Origin: Nakazawaea peltata
Taxonomy: Eukaryota; Ascomycota; Pichiomycetes; Alaninales; Pachysolenaceae
Assembly: GCA_001599355.1 (NCBI GenBank)
Contig: BCGQ01000006.1
Span: forward strand, 434,001 to 498,000
Direction: 5' to 3'
Length of the DNA stretch: 64,000 nucleotides
Shown here one piece after another: positions 9,268 to 19,226 of the stretch. The notes beneath the pieces are model-generated. The model was given only the letters and a program-made list of their open reading frames with translations, searched no databases and was not told where the DNA came from. A program made the position numbers and the translations under genes. Numbering within the stretch: the stretch's first letter is position 1; every line of letters starts with the position of its first letter.

Positions 9268-11028
9268 TCAATTAAATATACTGTTAGTCATTGGAGTTTC
9301 TTCGTCTTCAACCTCATTTATCTCATCATCTTCGGTATCTGGGATTACTACTGAGGGTTCTTCGATTGTCTGGTCATGGGTCGATTCCTCCATCTCATTT
9401 CTTTCTCTTTCCATTTGTTCCTGTAAGTTTCTGGTCTCCTCTTGCTTTTCCTTCAATCTCACCTCATGGACCTTAATTAACTCGTCATAATCTTTCTTGA
9501 TACTTTCTTCATTCTTTGAGATTTCTTCATGTTTGAATAATTTAGAGTCCTCTTTTAACGTCAAATTAGCCATAGCAGCTTCCTCTAAAGCGGAGCGTGC
9601 ACTTTTAGAATCTGCTTTATTTAAAATATTGTCATCTAATTCGACCCAATCCTTGATCACCATCTCATAGAAAGTTGAGTTGAAACTTGACAATTTCTCC
9701 AAATTTTCATTGATTTCTTCTCTTGTTATCACTTCAAATTTGTTATAATATTCATTCAACAACAGTTTCTCAAAAGTTTGGAAAACACCCAACAGTTCCT
9801 CACTTTCCTTCTCCAATCTACTGATCTTTGCGTTCAACTTCAAGATCTTATTGTTGACAGAGTTAGATGACCCATATCCAACTACATCTGATCCGGCAAT
9901 AGACTCGATTTTCCTGCTCAAAAATTTGATAGTAGCTTCCAGACTCGATCCAGATCCATAATGTAAAGTGGTTTGTTTCTCATTCTCTGTCTTTTGCAAA
10001 TAATGTACCAACAGTTCATAATCCAATAATTTAGAATCTTTCAACTTGATGGAATTCTTCAATTGGGAAATATAATGTTCCAAATCTTTGAGAGATGTCA
10101 AGTATTCATAATCCACTTGCTGAGTTAACCAATTACTAGCTTGACCAAATTTGTTTAAATTGTTTGAAAGAGCCTTGAAATTCTTTACAAGTGACTGATC
10201 AAGTTCACTTGAAGTTTCTTCAGTGTTATCATTGATCAACCTATTCAATTTGGTGAACTCTTCACCGAATTTGATGAAATGACCTGAAAGTTCATTCTGT
10301 TTTTTCAATACTTTTGAGTAAACTTTATCAATTTTCAATAAATTGTCTTCCAATTTATTAGTTTTCATCAAAATTTCTTCAAACTCTTTAGTGTGTTCGG
10401 TCTCAGTAGTTGGTCTCTTGAACAGATTCATGATATAATCGGAGATCCTTTCATTGGCATCGCCAGAACCAGAGCCGGCACCACTGAGTTTCAAATTCTG
10501 TTTGTAAGTAGTCCAATAATCGGAATTCTCCAAGAAAATATGATATATTTTTGACTTGCTCAACTGATCATGTTTAGAAACTCTCGATAAGAAATTAGTC
10601 ATGGATGCAGCCCTCTTCTTGGTGAAATGCTCCGAGAATCTATCACCTTTGATGTACTCCAATCGTTGTTTATTCGGTAATGGAGGTACAACCACTGTAG
10701 GGAAGTCACTGACCAAACATTGATAGAGGAAATTGAAGTCCGAGTATCTTCTTCGTATTTGGAATTCTGAAGCTTTGAATACTGGGTTATTAGTCACCGT
10801 CTTCACTAAATATGAGATAAAGCTATTAGCGCCATCAGACTCCTTCAAAGGTTCACAAACTTCCGATTTAATGAAATAAGTTGGAGTTTGCGGTACTTCA
10901 GAGTCGACCGCCAGAGATCCTTGTTCGATCATGTGATCTTCGTCGATATTACTACCTTCATAAGCGGTGTTTGGTCTTGAGTCATCATTGTCCCATTGGA
11001 CAGATCCGAAATCTTCGGTTGTTGACAT
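9268..11028 (-). CDS. SNX4: Sorting nexin Snx4/Atg24 with long acidic tail
   Basis: The 586-residue protein has a PX domain at about residues 50-170 (RRRYSDFNFLYQCL, PPLPNKQRLEYIKGDRFS) and a BAR-type helical domain thereafter. Blocks such as DYEYLTSLKDLEHYISQL and KLKDSKLLDYE match yeast Snx4. Snx4 binds PI3P and sorts cargo from endosomes back to the Golgi, and it is needed for selective autophagy. S. cerevisiae Snx4 has 423 residues. The extra length here is mainly a C-terminal segment from about 490 on, rich in Glu and coiled-coil-like, ending EDDEINEVEDEETPMTNS. The start ATG directly precedes an acidic N-terminus. Confidence 0.9.
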   Translation of the reverse strand: MSTTEDFGSVQWDNDDSRPNTAYEGSNIDEDHMIEQGSLAVDSEVPQTPTYFIKSEVCEPLKESDGANSFISYLVKTVTNNPVFKASEFQIRRRYSDFNFLYQCLVSDFPTVVVPPLPNKQRLEYIKGDRFSEHFTKKRAASMTNFLSRVSKHDQLSKSKIYHIFLENSDYWTTYKQNLKLSGAGSGSGDANERISDYIMNLFKRPTTETEHTKEFEEILMKTNKLEDNLLKIDKVYSKVLKKQNELSGHFIKFGEEFTKLNRLINDNTEETSSELDQSLVKNFKALSNNLNKFGQASNWLTQQVDYEYLTSLKDLEHYISQLKNSIKLKDSKLLDYELLVHYLQKTENEKQTTLHYGSGSSLEATIKFLSRKIESIAGSDVVGYGSSNSVNNKILKLNAKISRLEKESEELLGVFQTFEKLLLNEYYNKFEVITREEINENLEKLSSFNSTFYEMVIKDWVELDDNILNKADSKSARSALEEAAMANLTLKEDSKLFKHEEISKNEESIKKDYDELIKVHEVRLKEKQEETRNLQEQMERERNEMEESTHDQTIEEPSVVIPDTEDDEINEVEDEETPMTNSIFN

Positions 11029-12073
11029 TATGGAGGTCAGATGCCTTCGATTGTAAGCGCGGTTGAGAAGGGTGATGAGCTGGGCAATTCGGGACGCTGA
11101 GGGCCAATTGAAGTGTAGTTAATGGGGGTAGTCAAGTGAAGTTAATGATCAGACTGCACTTGGTGTGATATCTGATTGGAATCCACTTCTATTTAAGTGG
11201 ATTGAATGAATTGTGTTCAAGATGGGGTAGTTGATTTATGGTTAAGGAGGCGTTAGTTGTTAAGGATAAGTTTGTGTTAATAAATTCGTATATTGCTATG
11301 GCCAGATTAGGAAATGTATCTTTTAGATAGGAGGCAGGCAAGTGAGGGAAAAAGTTAAGAGGAAACAGGGAAGGGCTAGAGAAAAGTGAGGAAAATAGGA
11401 GGGAGCTAGCGAATTATGGGGAAGGGGTTAAGAGTAGGAGGAGAATTGGAACCGGAATTGAAACCGGAATTGAAACTAGAATTGGAAAGTAGAGCTCGGG
11501 ACCATAATAGGAGAGTACAACGATTATATGACTCATATTAATCTCCATAACATGTATACTCTGTACTCTAACTATTAAGTACTATCCCCTTCCGCTTGTA
11601 ATCCTCGGTCTCTTTAATGTGTGCTAAATTTAATATGCGCTCAAATTAACCTACAATATTTGTGTGCTCAGATACTATAACAAAATTAATATAAGTGCTC
11701 AAATAGACGTACAAACTTGTCCTACACTGAACATCAGAGATGAATTATTAAGAAACTGATTAACACCAATTTAATACGTGTTCTACACTAGAACTGCTCT
11801 CATATATCTCTTCAAACCTCATCTTCCATACCCCCCAAATATCCCACCAATAATCTAAACCCTATCCCCCCTATCATCGGTCGTGTACCCCCAATTCTCG
11901 TCCCTCCACGGAGGAAAATTTTTCCTCTGTGCAACGACTTTCTTGACGATCTGTCAGAGTCGAATTGACGAATAAAGACGCCAGAAATACAAAGAAAAGT
12001 TAACGGAATTGATAGCGCTGATTCTTGATTTGATCTATTGAATCTACCAGTAAATACACACGAATTAAACATC
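11029..12073. other. 1 kb divergent intergenic region SNX4/EAP1
   Basis: Contains a 4 x 12 bp tandem repeat (11443-11490), a G/A-rich stretch at 11330-11460 and a pyrimidine-rich stretch (11810-11940) near the EAP1 leader. No convincing coding or RNA gene. Confidence 0.6.
11443..11490. repeat. 4 x 12 bp tandem repeat
   Basis: Four consecutive 12-mers close to GAATTGAAACCG start at 11443, 11455, 11467 and 11479, with one to three differences between copies. Confidence 0.85.
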
Positions 12074-13855
12074 ATGAGCGAGGACCCTGTGGATACGCTC
12101 CTGAAGGAAGATCCATCCATCTTAATTGCCAACGATAACGGTAAGAAGAAGAATCTGACAAGCACAAAAGGGAAGAAGAATGTTAAGAAAGATAGTGCCA
12201 ATCTTGCTGAATCGAGTCAAAAGAGCATGAATGCAATTACCAAATTCTTAGAAAGTGCCGCAGCAGCTGCTGCCGAGGAGCAACCTTTAAACTTGAGCGG
12301 CGGCGCTAACATTGAGGCCTCCAAGAAGGAAGGAGAAGTTGAAGAAGTGTTTATTACCTTCCCAAAGAAAGAATTGATCTATAAATATGAGATTGAAGAG
12401 TTGCTTCTGTTGAAGGAGAGCTCTCTTGTAGAATCAATCAAGCAAACTTTAGAACTTCCAGACGATGAGTTCTGGAGAATGAAAGTAAAACTTCAACAAG
12501 GTCACCATCATCATAACAATGGTAACAGATCTTCGAACCCGAAATGGAAAAACAGCAGTTATCATAATGGTGGTGCTGGAAGTACAGGAGAAATGGGTAA
12601 CTTTTCTATCAACGGCAAAGGACATGAAAGAAGAAAAAGAGGAGACAAGAAGAAGCAAGGGAGAACCAATGAGAATCAACAAGGTCAACGTAGATACAAG
12701 GACCAAGTCGGTGATGAAGAGGAAACACCTGAATGGATGTTACAGAATGATGAGCCTACTGGAAGTACCGCTCTTGATTTCGAGAAATGGAAGATGAAAA
12801 TGCGTCTTGAAGAGAAGAGAATGAATGGAGAAGAAATAACTGAGAATGATTTGAAAATGTTACTGGCACCTTCAGCTGGTCCATCTCTGGCTCAAGATAG
12901 TAAACTGCTGGCTTCTGCTGGACCAAAAAACACTATTGACAGTTTCTTTAGTTTCTATCAAAAAGATGAGAACAAACTGCCTACTCTGGAGTCTACTGAG
13001 ACTAGAGATGCTGCTGGATCTAGATTCAGTTCATTCTTTGGTGGACCTCTGCCTCAACAGCAGCCACAACAATCTGAGCCTTCTCCTCTGACGGGACATG
13101 GAACCCCATTACTGAATCGTGGTTCCAAACTTTTAGGGTTAATTAATGGAGCAGGTGCTAGCAACAGTTCTTCACCAGTTATTGCAGGCAATGCTACGAT
13201 GCTGTCACCACCTCAGCAACCACAGCAGCAATCACCTCACCTTGCTAACAGAAATGCTGGGGCTTCATCCATTATGAACGCTATTGGGGCTGGACAGAGG
13301 CAATCAAGTGAACACGTTCCTCAACAGCAACAACCACAACCACAACCACAACAACAACAACAACCACAACAACCACAACAATCATTACCGGGTCAACCCC
13401 TGAAGAAAAATGAAATGTTTTTCCTGTCTCTTTTAACTAAGGGCCCAGGTGCTGATTCTCAACAAGGTCAAGCTCCTAAAATGCCTCCTGGTCTCGCCCC
13501 ACCTACTTCAGGTAATATGCCTCCAGGTTTACCACCGGGAATCCCAATGCCTCCTCATATGATGAACAATATGAATGGTATGCCATTCCCCGGTCCACCT
13601 CCTCCTTGGATGATGCAAAATGGTGCAATGCCTCCACCTCCATTTGTTAACGGACAACAAAGATTCCCTCCAGGACTTCCTCAACAAGGACAACAGCAGC
13701 AAGGTCTGCAAGGACCTCAAGGATCTCTGCCACAAGGATCCCAAGGACAACAACGTCAAATGTTCCCACCTCCTGGATTTTTCCCACCTCCACAAAATGG
13801 ACAATTTGTTCCTCATCCTTATTTCCAAGGTCATCCAAACCAGCAACAACCACTG

Positions 13856-13886
<31 letters not shown>

Positions 13887-13945
13887 TGCTGCTGCTGCTG
13901 CTCCACATGCAGGTGCAAAATGCGCAGCTCCAAGGCCGTAAATAA
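12074..13945 (+). CDS. EAP1: eIF4E-binding translation regulator, Eap1/4E-T type
   Basis: The 623-residue protein carries a canonical eIF4E-binding motif Y-x4-L-phi in KYEIEELL (around residue 110), followed by KES and, about 25 residues on, FWRMK, as in fungal Eap1. The rest is low complexity: His-rich (QQGHHHHNNG), basic (ERRKRGDKKKQGR), then a long Gln/Pro/Met/Gly-rich C-terminal half. The known role is to compete with eIF4G for eIF4E and promote mRNA decapping. The true start is the ATG at 12074; upstream in-frame codons have no ATG. Near the C-terminus, five consecutive CTG codons (13886-13900) follow a poly-Gln run and would read as Ala5 in this yeast. Confidence 0.82.
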
Positions 13946-14088
13946 TACGACCCCTCAAAGCATTGACTGTTCATTCAATTCATCTACCCCACTTTTTTAG
14001 TACATCACATGCGGCGTCGAATGACTCACAATCGAAATAATATCAGATCTCTGTGTATAGAATCATTACACGCCACTGTGTATTCTAG

Positions 14089-14235
14089 TTTTTGTAGGAC
14101 GCCTCTTTTGAAGGCCTCTTTTGTAGGATGCCTTTTTGCTGCCTTACCCTTTTGCTGGCCCCCCTTTTGTAGGCCCCCCTTTTATAGTACACCCGTTTTA
14201 TAGTACACCCCTTTTGTAGCAAACCCCTTTCTAGA
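14089..14235. repeat. Degenerate 15-16 bp tandem array (about 10 copies)
   Basis: Units resemble CCTTTTGTAGGACGCC: a CTTTT core, then GTAG or ATAG, then a C-rich end. The last copies (CCTTTTATAGTACACC) are closest to each other. The array is strongly strand-asymmetric (C/T on plus). Confidence 0.8.
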
Positions 14236-14328
14236 TCTCTGAACCCCTCCTGCGTCTTGGACATAAATTTCCTAATCAGGTAATACCCGTATTCCGGCTC
14301 TCTTTCCCAGGAAAAACGAGCTAAGGAT

Positions 14329-14377
14329 GATAACGCAGCTGTTATCCGATGCCGGCTTGGAAAAAGCGCTCAGATAA
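14329..14377. promoter_or_regulatory. GATAA cluster in DAO1 promoter
   Basis: GATAA occurs at 14329-14333 and 14373-14377 on plus, and as TTATC at 14342-14346. This suggests GATA-factor (nitrogen catabolite) control. The second DAO gene has the same kind of cluster and shares the 9-mer TTATCCGAT. Confidence 0.5.
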
Positions 14378-14439
14378 CGAGACTGTTATAAATAGGGCAA
14401 GTAGTGCTGCGGTATTGATTTTGAGAGATAAAGATCAAA

Positions 14440-15513
14440 ATGGGTAAAGTTGTTGTTGTCGGTGCTGGAGTCGTGGGATTGACTACGGCTATGTTCCTTT
14501 TGGAACGTGGACACGACGTTAGTATTGTGGCTAAGAAATTCTCGTTCGATGGGTACGATGACCCATGTTACACCAGTAACTTTGCCGGTGCCAATTGGCA
14601 TTCGTTTGCTGGCCATGATGATATCGAATTGCAGGAGTTTGACAAACCTGGTTACCATAAATTCAGACTTTTAGCGAAGACCGAACCAAAGGCTGGAGTT
14701 TGGATCAAAAAGAACCAAGTCCATATTGAGAAATCTGTGTTTGCCGAGAAGTATAACAATGATCCTTCAAAGGTGGAATATCCATGGTTCGTCAAGTTCG
14801 TAGATGGATTTAGAATCCTTCCAAAGGAAGAACTTAAGCCATGTTCTGGATTTTCTTGGGAATATGAGGGTATTGTTATCACTGTTCCTGTATATCTTGC
14901 TTATTTACAGCTGAAGATTACCGATTTGGGAGGAACCATCAGAAGAAAGACTTTGAACCATATCAAGGAGGCCTTTAAATGTCATCATTCTGGAAGAGAT
15001 GCTCAAGTCATTGTCAATTGTACCGGTGTTTTATCTTCTAAATTGGATGGTGTCAAGGACTCTAAGGTACACCCACTGAAGGGCCAAATCATCGTTGTAG
15101 AGAATAACATTGATGCTGTCCATTCATTTGAGTTCAGTGATCCTCAACATCCAGATGATTTATTATATATTATGCCTAGAAAGGAAGGTGGTGCCATTAT
15201 TGGTGGATGTATGTTAGCAGGAAACTGGGATCCCTCATTCGACAAAGCTATGGGTGCTAGAGCTTTGGAAAGAGCCGCTAAATATCTCCCAGATTTCGTA
15301 AACCCTGAACTTGGAAACCCTACCGAATTCAAAGTCGTTAGAGAACAAGTTGGATTCAGACCTGCTAGAACAGGTGGTCCAAGAATCGAAATTAGTGATG
15401 GAAATATCGTCCACAACTACGGAATTGGAGGTGCTGGTTACCAGAGTTCATATGGACTGTGTAAGAAAGCTGCTCTTTTAGTCGAAGCTGCTCTTGGATC
15501 CCCAAAACTTTGA
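14440..15513 (+). CDS. D-amino-acid oxidase, copy 1
   Basis: A complete 357-residue FAD flavoprotein. The N-terminal dinucleotide fold reads VVVVGAGVVGLTTA, and the DAO blocks NFAGANWHSFA, YIMPRKEGG, GFRPARTGGPRIE (with the substrate-carboxylate Arg) and NYGIGGAGYQSSYG are present. It oxidises neutral D-amino acids to 2-oxo acids with release of H2O2. It ends SPKL; -PKL could be a non-canonical peroxisomal PTS1, which fits peroxisomal DAOs of other yeasts. A paralogue on the opposite strand at 19721-20788 is similar along its length and also ends -PKL. A TATA box and GATAA motifs precede it. Confidence 0.95.
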   Translation: MGKVVVVGAGVVGLTTAMFLLERGHDVSIVAKKFSFDGYDDPCYTSNFAGANWHSFAGHDDIELQEFDKPGYHKFRLLAKTEPKAGVWIKKNQVHIEKSVFAEKYNNDPSKVEYPWFVKFVDGFRILPKEELKPCSGFSWEYEGIVITVPVYLAYLQLKITDLGGTIRRKTLNHIKEAFKCHHSGRDAQVIVNCTGVLSSKLDGVKDSKVHPLKGQIIVVENNIDAVHSFEFSDPQHPDDLLYIMPRKEGGAIIGGCMLAGNWDPSFDKAMGARALERAAKYLPDFVNPELGNPTEFKVVREQVGFRPARTGGPRIEISDGNIVHNYGIGGAGYQSSYGLCKKAALLVEAALGSPKL

Positions 15514-15963
15514 TTTATATAACCTTAATCCAATCCTAATAATAGAAACTTTAGAAAGGTAGTGTACAATTTCCCAATTGTTCCTGAAAAGGTCTAATGC
15601 ATCCAAACAAGACCACAAAGAGGCCAATGTGTGAGGCCAGTGTGTTACCCCGAATAACAAATATTTTACGATTCCTCACTACAAATTGATCACATTACGT
15701 TTTGTAACATAGTATTACAGTATTAAAATCGGAACCCCCTCCGAATTCTTATCTTGTATCTTCGGTATTCCAAAGCTTATTTTGTAGGCCGTTTCTTTTT
15801 TTCCTTCCTTAACCAGGCGATGAGACTTGCAGCGTCGAGAAGGATCTTAGTGAGCGCCAAGCCGTTTCAGCTGGGCCATCAAAAAAGCTAAAAAAATGTA
15901 CAAGAAGATACAGATCGTAAGGGGGTGAAGGGGTTAGTTAAAACAGCTGGAGAGAGTCTAAAT
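15514..15963. other. Convergent intergenic DAO1 / CYSTM
   Basis: 450 bp between two stop codons. It is AT-rich with no ORF above background, no tRNA and no clear motif; it should hold the two 3' ends. Confidence 0.6.
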
Positions 15964-16386
15964 TTAGAAACCGCCTGGTCCTCCTGGTCCTCCTGGTCCT
16001 CCTGGTCCACCTGGGCCACCTGGTCCTCCACCACATAACTCTTCCATCAAACAACAGGCACAGAGAGCAGCGAGACTAAAAATAGTTTGTTAGTATAAGA
16101 ATTTTAAAAAAAAAGACTCCAATTGAATCACTTACCATCCACCGTAACATCCACAGCATCCACAACCACTGTCTTGCTTAGGTGGTTGTTGTTGATACAT
16201 TGGTTGTTGTTGTTGGTAATAACCTGGTTGTTGTTGATATCCACCTTGTTGAGGGTATCCTTGTTGGTATCCCCCTTGTTGGTATCCACCTTGTTGGTAA
16301 CCTCCTTGTTGATATCCACCTTGTTGGTACTACTTTTTGTTAATAATTTATCTTTTTAATCACTTCATCTCCATACTCACACTCAT
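15964..16386 (-). CDS. CYSTM-type cysteine-rich membrane peptide, three exons
   Basis: Exons complement(15964..16075, 16136..16329, 16381..16386) give 103 residues. Exon 1 is only ATGAGT (Met-Ser). Its intron begins GTGAGT and ends with a TATTAAC-like branch site and TAG. Exon 2 encodes QQGGY repeats and SGCGCCGCYGG; intron 2 is GTAAGT...TACTAAC...TTTTTAG. Exon 3 continues CLAALCACCLMEELCGGG. The Cys-rich hydrophobic segment is the CYSTM signature of small stress-related fungal and plant membrane proteins. After it comes an unusual GGP repeat (six units, ending GGF), where typical CYSTM proteins stop soon after the last cysteines. Both splice junctions are inferred from reading frame and consensus. 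Confidence 0.85.
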
Positions 16387-16692
16387 GATGTAATCTAATT
16401 TTTGACGAGCTAATAAAAATCCAAAAGCAATTGCAGACTTATTTATTTATAAATGAATTTTCCTGTACTGAAATTCGCTCTTCACTATAAATCTTGCGTA
16501 CTACCGAGAAGCAGCTAGCAAATTACCGGTTGCAATGCAGAAAAGATGTCGTGTTCGGTTGTTCGTGAGCACATTATGAATTTAGAAGGTAGTGCAAACA
16601 TCACCAATTATTCTGAGCGAAACGAAAATTTTTTTATTACTTGAAGATTTAATGGGCGGTTAAAGAGAAGAGGTCAAGCTCAAGAGGTCAAG
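16387..16692. other. Divergent promoter region CYSTM / MRPL27
   Basis: 306 bp, AT-rich, with no ORF. It must contain both promoters; no motif stands out beyond short A/T runs. Confidence 0.55.
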
Positions 16693-17139
16693 ATGTCTAG
16701 CAATATCATGAGAATTGGACAGGTTAGATGTTTCCATCAAACCGCATCCCTGGAGTTGAGAAGGCCTTGGAAAACTTACAGAGATGGAACTTTGTTCTAT
16801 GGTGAATCCAAGACCGGATCCAAAAGACATTCCTTGACTACAAAGGACGGTAATAAGAACTTCTATAAAGGTACTCGTTCTTCTGGTATTGGTAGTCATA
16901 CTAAGCATGGTGGATATCTCATCAAATGGGAGAAAGTACGGACTTTTGTTGTTCCAGAAACTTTGTCACAAACTACTTTAAAGCCATATGTCAGTTCAAA
17001 CCTGCCAGAGATCAAGCATACTTTTAAAGGATTTAAAGGACCTGAAGATCCGGAATTATTTATGACTAAATTGAAGGAGTTTGTTAATACTGGAAGTATT
17101 TCTTCTACTTTGGCTAAGAACTACCTTGAAAGGGGATAA
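16693..17139 (+). CDS. MRPL27: Mitochondrial large-subunit ribosomal protein mL41
   Basis: The 148-residue protein aligns throughout with yeast Mrpl27: [56 protein letters not shown] and [19 protein letters not shown]. The family length is about 146. The N-terminus ([19 protein letters not shown]) looks like a mitochondrial presequence. It is part of the mitoribosome large subunit in the matrix. It is convergent with the DPB3-like gene, with 51 bp between stops. Confidence 0.95.
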   Translation: MSSNIMRIGQVRCFHQTASLELRRPWKTYRDGTLFYGESKTGSKRHSLTTKDGNKNFYKGTRSSGIGSHTKHGGYLIKWEKVRTFVVPETLSQTTLKPYVSSNLPEIKHTFKGFKGPEDPELFMTKLKEFVNTGSISSTLAKNYLERG

Positions 17140-17190
17140 AAACATGTATATAATGAAATGAAGTTTAAATGTTATAGATCTGTAGAAAAA

Positions 17191-17793
17191 TTAACTATCA
17201 ATCATCTCATCATCATCATCTTCAATGACTTCTGGGACTGTTGTATCTTCTTCCATTGGAGTGTCCATGATATCAGAAATCCTCAGTTTATTATGTATCA
17301 CTTTCTTTGGTTCATCATCGATCAATATTGGTCTGGAGTTTTTGTCAGCTTCAGCTACAACATCAGATGGTTTCACAGAACTTGTGAACAGTAAAATACC
17401 TTGACGTTTCAGTGGTTGAGTTGGCAGTTGTCCTACAGTGCTGGCATTATTAAGTTCTTCAATCATAGCCAGTTCTGCCTCTTCAGCAGCCTCGATATCC
17501 TCCCTCAACTGAACCTTTCTAGAGTCCACCAAATCACGAAGCTTATGTCTCTTCGGTACAACATCCGATAAAAAGTACAATGAACTGTTATTTTTGATCA
17601 CCGAGTAGAAATCGTCATATCCGATCTTCTTTCTTTGTTGTCTTCTTGTTTCGATAGAAGCTTTGGAACTGAAGTCTTGGATGAACAATTCAGTAGCTTT
17701 AGTTATGATATGTACTGCGGACAGGGAGATACCTGAATAATCTGGGTCTAATTTGACGATTTTTTTGATTCTGCTTTGAGGTAATTCTGACAT
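17191..17793 (-). CDS. DPB3: Histone-fold subunit of DNA polymerase epsilon / CHRAC, Dpb3-Dls1 type
   Basis: The 200-residue protein starts MSELPQSRIKKIVKLDPDYS, a histone-fold helix typical of the Dpb3/CHRAC15 side. It continues ISLSAVHIITKATELFIQDF and IGYDDFYSVIKNNSSLYFLSDVVP. The C-terminal 90 residues are acidic (EDDDDEMIDS). Such proteins pair with Dpb4 in Pol epsilon or in ISW2/CHRAC; sequence alone does not separate Dpb3 from Dls1. It is divergent from RFC2 across 245 bp containing an MCB box, which favours a replication role. The start is the ATG at 17793; the four codons before it begin with TTG. Confidence 0.8.
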   Translation of the reverse strand: MSELPQSRIKKIVKLDPDYSGISLSAVHIITKATELFIQDFSSKASIETRRQQRKKIGYDDFYSVIKNNSSLYFLSDVVPKRHKLRDLVDSRKVQLREDIEAAEEAELAMIEELNNASTVGQLPTQPLKRQGILLFTSSVKPSDVVAEADKNSRPILIDDEPKKVIHNKLRISDIMDTPMEEDTTVPEVIEDDDDEMIDS

Positions 17794-17927
17794 GGTGACG
17801 GACAATATTACACTCTTACTAACCTCAATTAGTGCTCTTAACTTGTCCTCAACTAAACCTCCTTCTAGCTCTCTCGATTTCTCTCCTCAATTTCTCTCTT
17901 TCTCCCTTTAAATTTCCCTACATTTTG

Positions 17928-17933
17928 ACGCGT
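17928..17933. promoter_or_regulatory. MluI cell-cycle box (ACGCGT) between DPB3-like and RFC2
   Basis: A palindromic ACGCGT is followed by GCGCGT, 106 bp upstream of RFC2 and 135 bp upstream of the DPB3-like start. It matches the MBF (Mbp1-Swi6) site of G1/S genes. Confidence 0.6.
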
Positions 17934-18038
17934 TTGCGCGTGAAAATTACCCGCCATTGAAATCACGTAAAAATTGAAAACGATCTGAAAGAGTCGAATT
18001 GAAGGAGTAGATCAGAGAAGGTTAAGGTACAGTGAACG

Positions 18039-19225
18039 ATGACGAGTGTTGTTGGAAATGCTGCTCATGCAGAAAGATTAGAAAGAATGCCTTGGGTCGA
18101 GAAATAGTAAGTATCAACAACGCATCAACTACCATCAATACCCATTTACATACTAACAATATAAGTCGTCCTAAGAAACTTGACGAAATCACTTCTCAAG
18201 ATAATACAGTCCAAGTATTGAAAAGAAACTTGGAAACAGCTAACTTACCACATATGTTATTCTATGGTCCCCCTGGTACTGGTAAAACTTCCACCATTTT
18301 AGCATTGGCCAAACAATTATATGGACCTTCTCTTATTAAGACAAGAGTTTTAGAATTGAACGCCTCCGATGAAAGAGGTATTAGCATTGTTAGAGATAAG
18401 ATTAAGAATTTCGCAAGATTGACTACTTCTAATCCTACTAAGGAAGATCTTGAGAATTATCCTTGTCCTCCGTATAAATTGATTATCTTAGATGAGGCTG
18501 ATTCCATGACTAGTGATGCTCAGTCTGCTTTGAGAAGAACTATGGAGACTTATTCCAATGTGACCAGATTTTGTTTGGTCTGTAATTATATTACCAGAAT
18601 CATTGATCCGTTACTGTCTCGTTGTTCTAAATTCAGATTCAAGTCATTAGAAAACGAACAGAGTCTCGAGAGATTGAGATTCGTATCACAACAAGAAAAT
18701 GTCATCTTTAAACTGGGAGAAGAGGATATTATATTGAGAGAAATCATGAAAATTTCAAATGGTGATTTAAGAAAAGCTATTACATTCTTACAGAGTGCTA
18801 GTAGGTTATATAATTTGACAAATGGGCGTAAGGATGGTGATGATGATGTGGATATGACCACCGAGGATTCAGAAATAACTGTTTCTGGTGTTAGAGAAAT
18901 AGCAGGCATGTTGCCTCCAACGACGGCTAAATCCTTGATTGATGTCCTCCAAACAAAAGATTTGAATAAAATCCAACAATTTGTCATGAATGAGATCTTC
19001 CTCGAAGGTTTCAACGGATCAATTGTCATTGATACTTTACATGATAGATTATTATTAGGAACATCTTTAGCCCCAGGTGAAGAAGACATCTCATTAAGAT
19101 TAAGTACTCAACAAAAGGTTGAAATCTCCAAAATCATCTTTGCAACAGATTTCAAATTAATCAATGGTACCGAAGAAGCGTTACAAATCTTGAATTTGGT
19201 CCTCAAAATTTCTCAAGTCTTATGA
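18039..19225 (+). CDS. RFC2: Replication factor C subunit 2, one intron
   Basis: Exons 18039..18106 and 18166..19225 give 375 residues (S. cerevisiae 353). Exon 1 ends MPWVEKY and joins in phase 2 to RPKKLDEITSQD, rebuilding the RFC-box. The 59 bp intron starts GTAAGT with TACTAAC at 18151. AAA+ motifs are clear: Walker A FYGPPGTGKTSTILA, Walker B LIILDEADSMT, the SRC motif in SRCSKFRF and NASDERGI. It loads PCNA as part of the RFC complex. CTG at 18614 sits where the family has Ala (DPLASRCSKF). An acidic insert (DGDDDVDMTTEDSE) follows the ATPase core. Its stop is 1 bp from the convergent small gene. Confidence 0.97.
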
Positions 19226-19226
19226 A

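Larger units (their letters stand above)
13946..14439. other. Intergenic: DAO1 promoter with tandem array and GATAA cluster
   Basis: This 494 bp region holds a ten-copy C/T-rich tandem array (14089-14235), three GATAA motifs (14329-14377) and a TATAAATA box at 14387-14394, 46-53 bp before the DAO1 ATG. Confidence 0.7.

Noticed and set aside
2453-11301. ATTCGTATATTGCTA shared by the SVP26 and SNX4 upstream regions (about 2455 and 11285).
   Set aside because: A 15-base match in AT-rich DNA is expected by chance at this window size.
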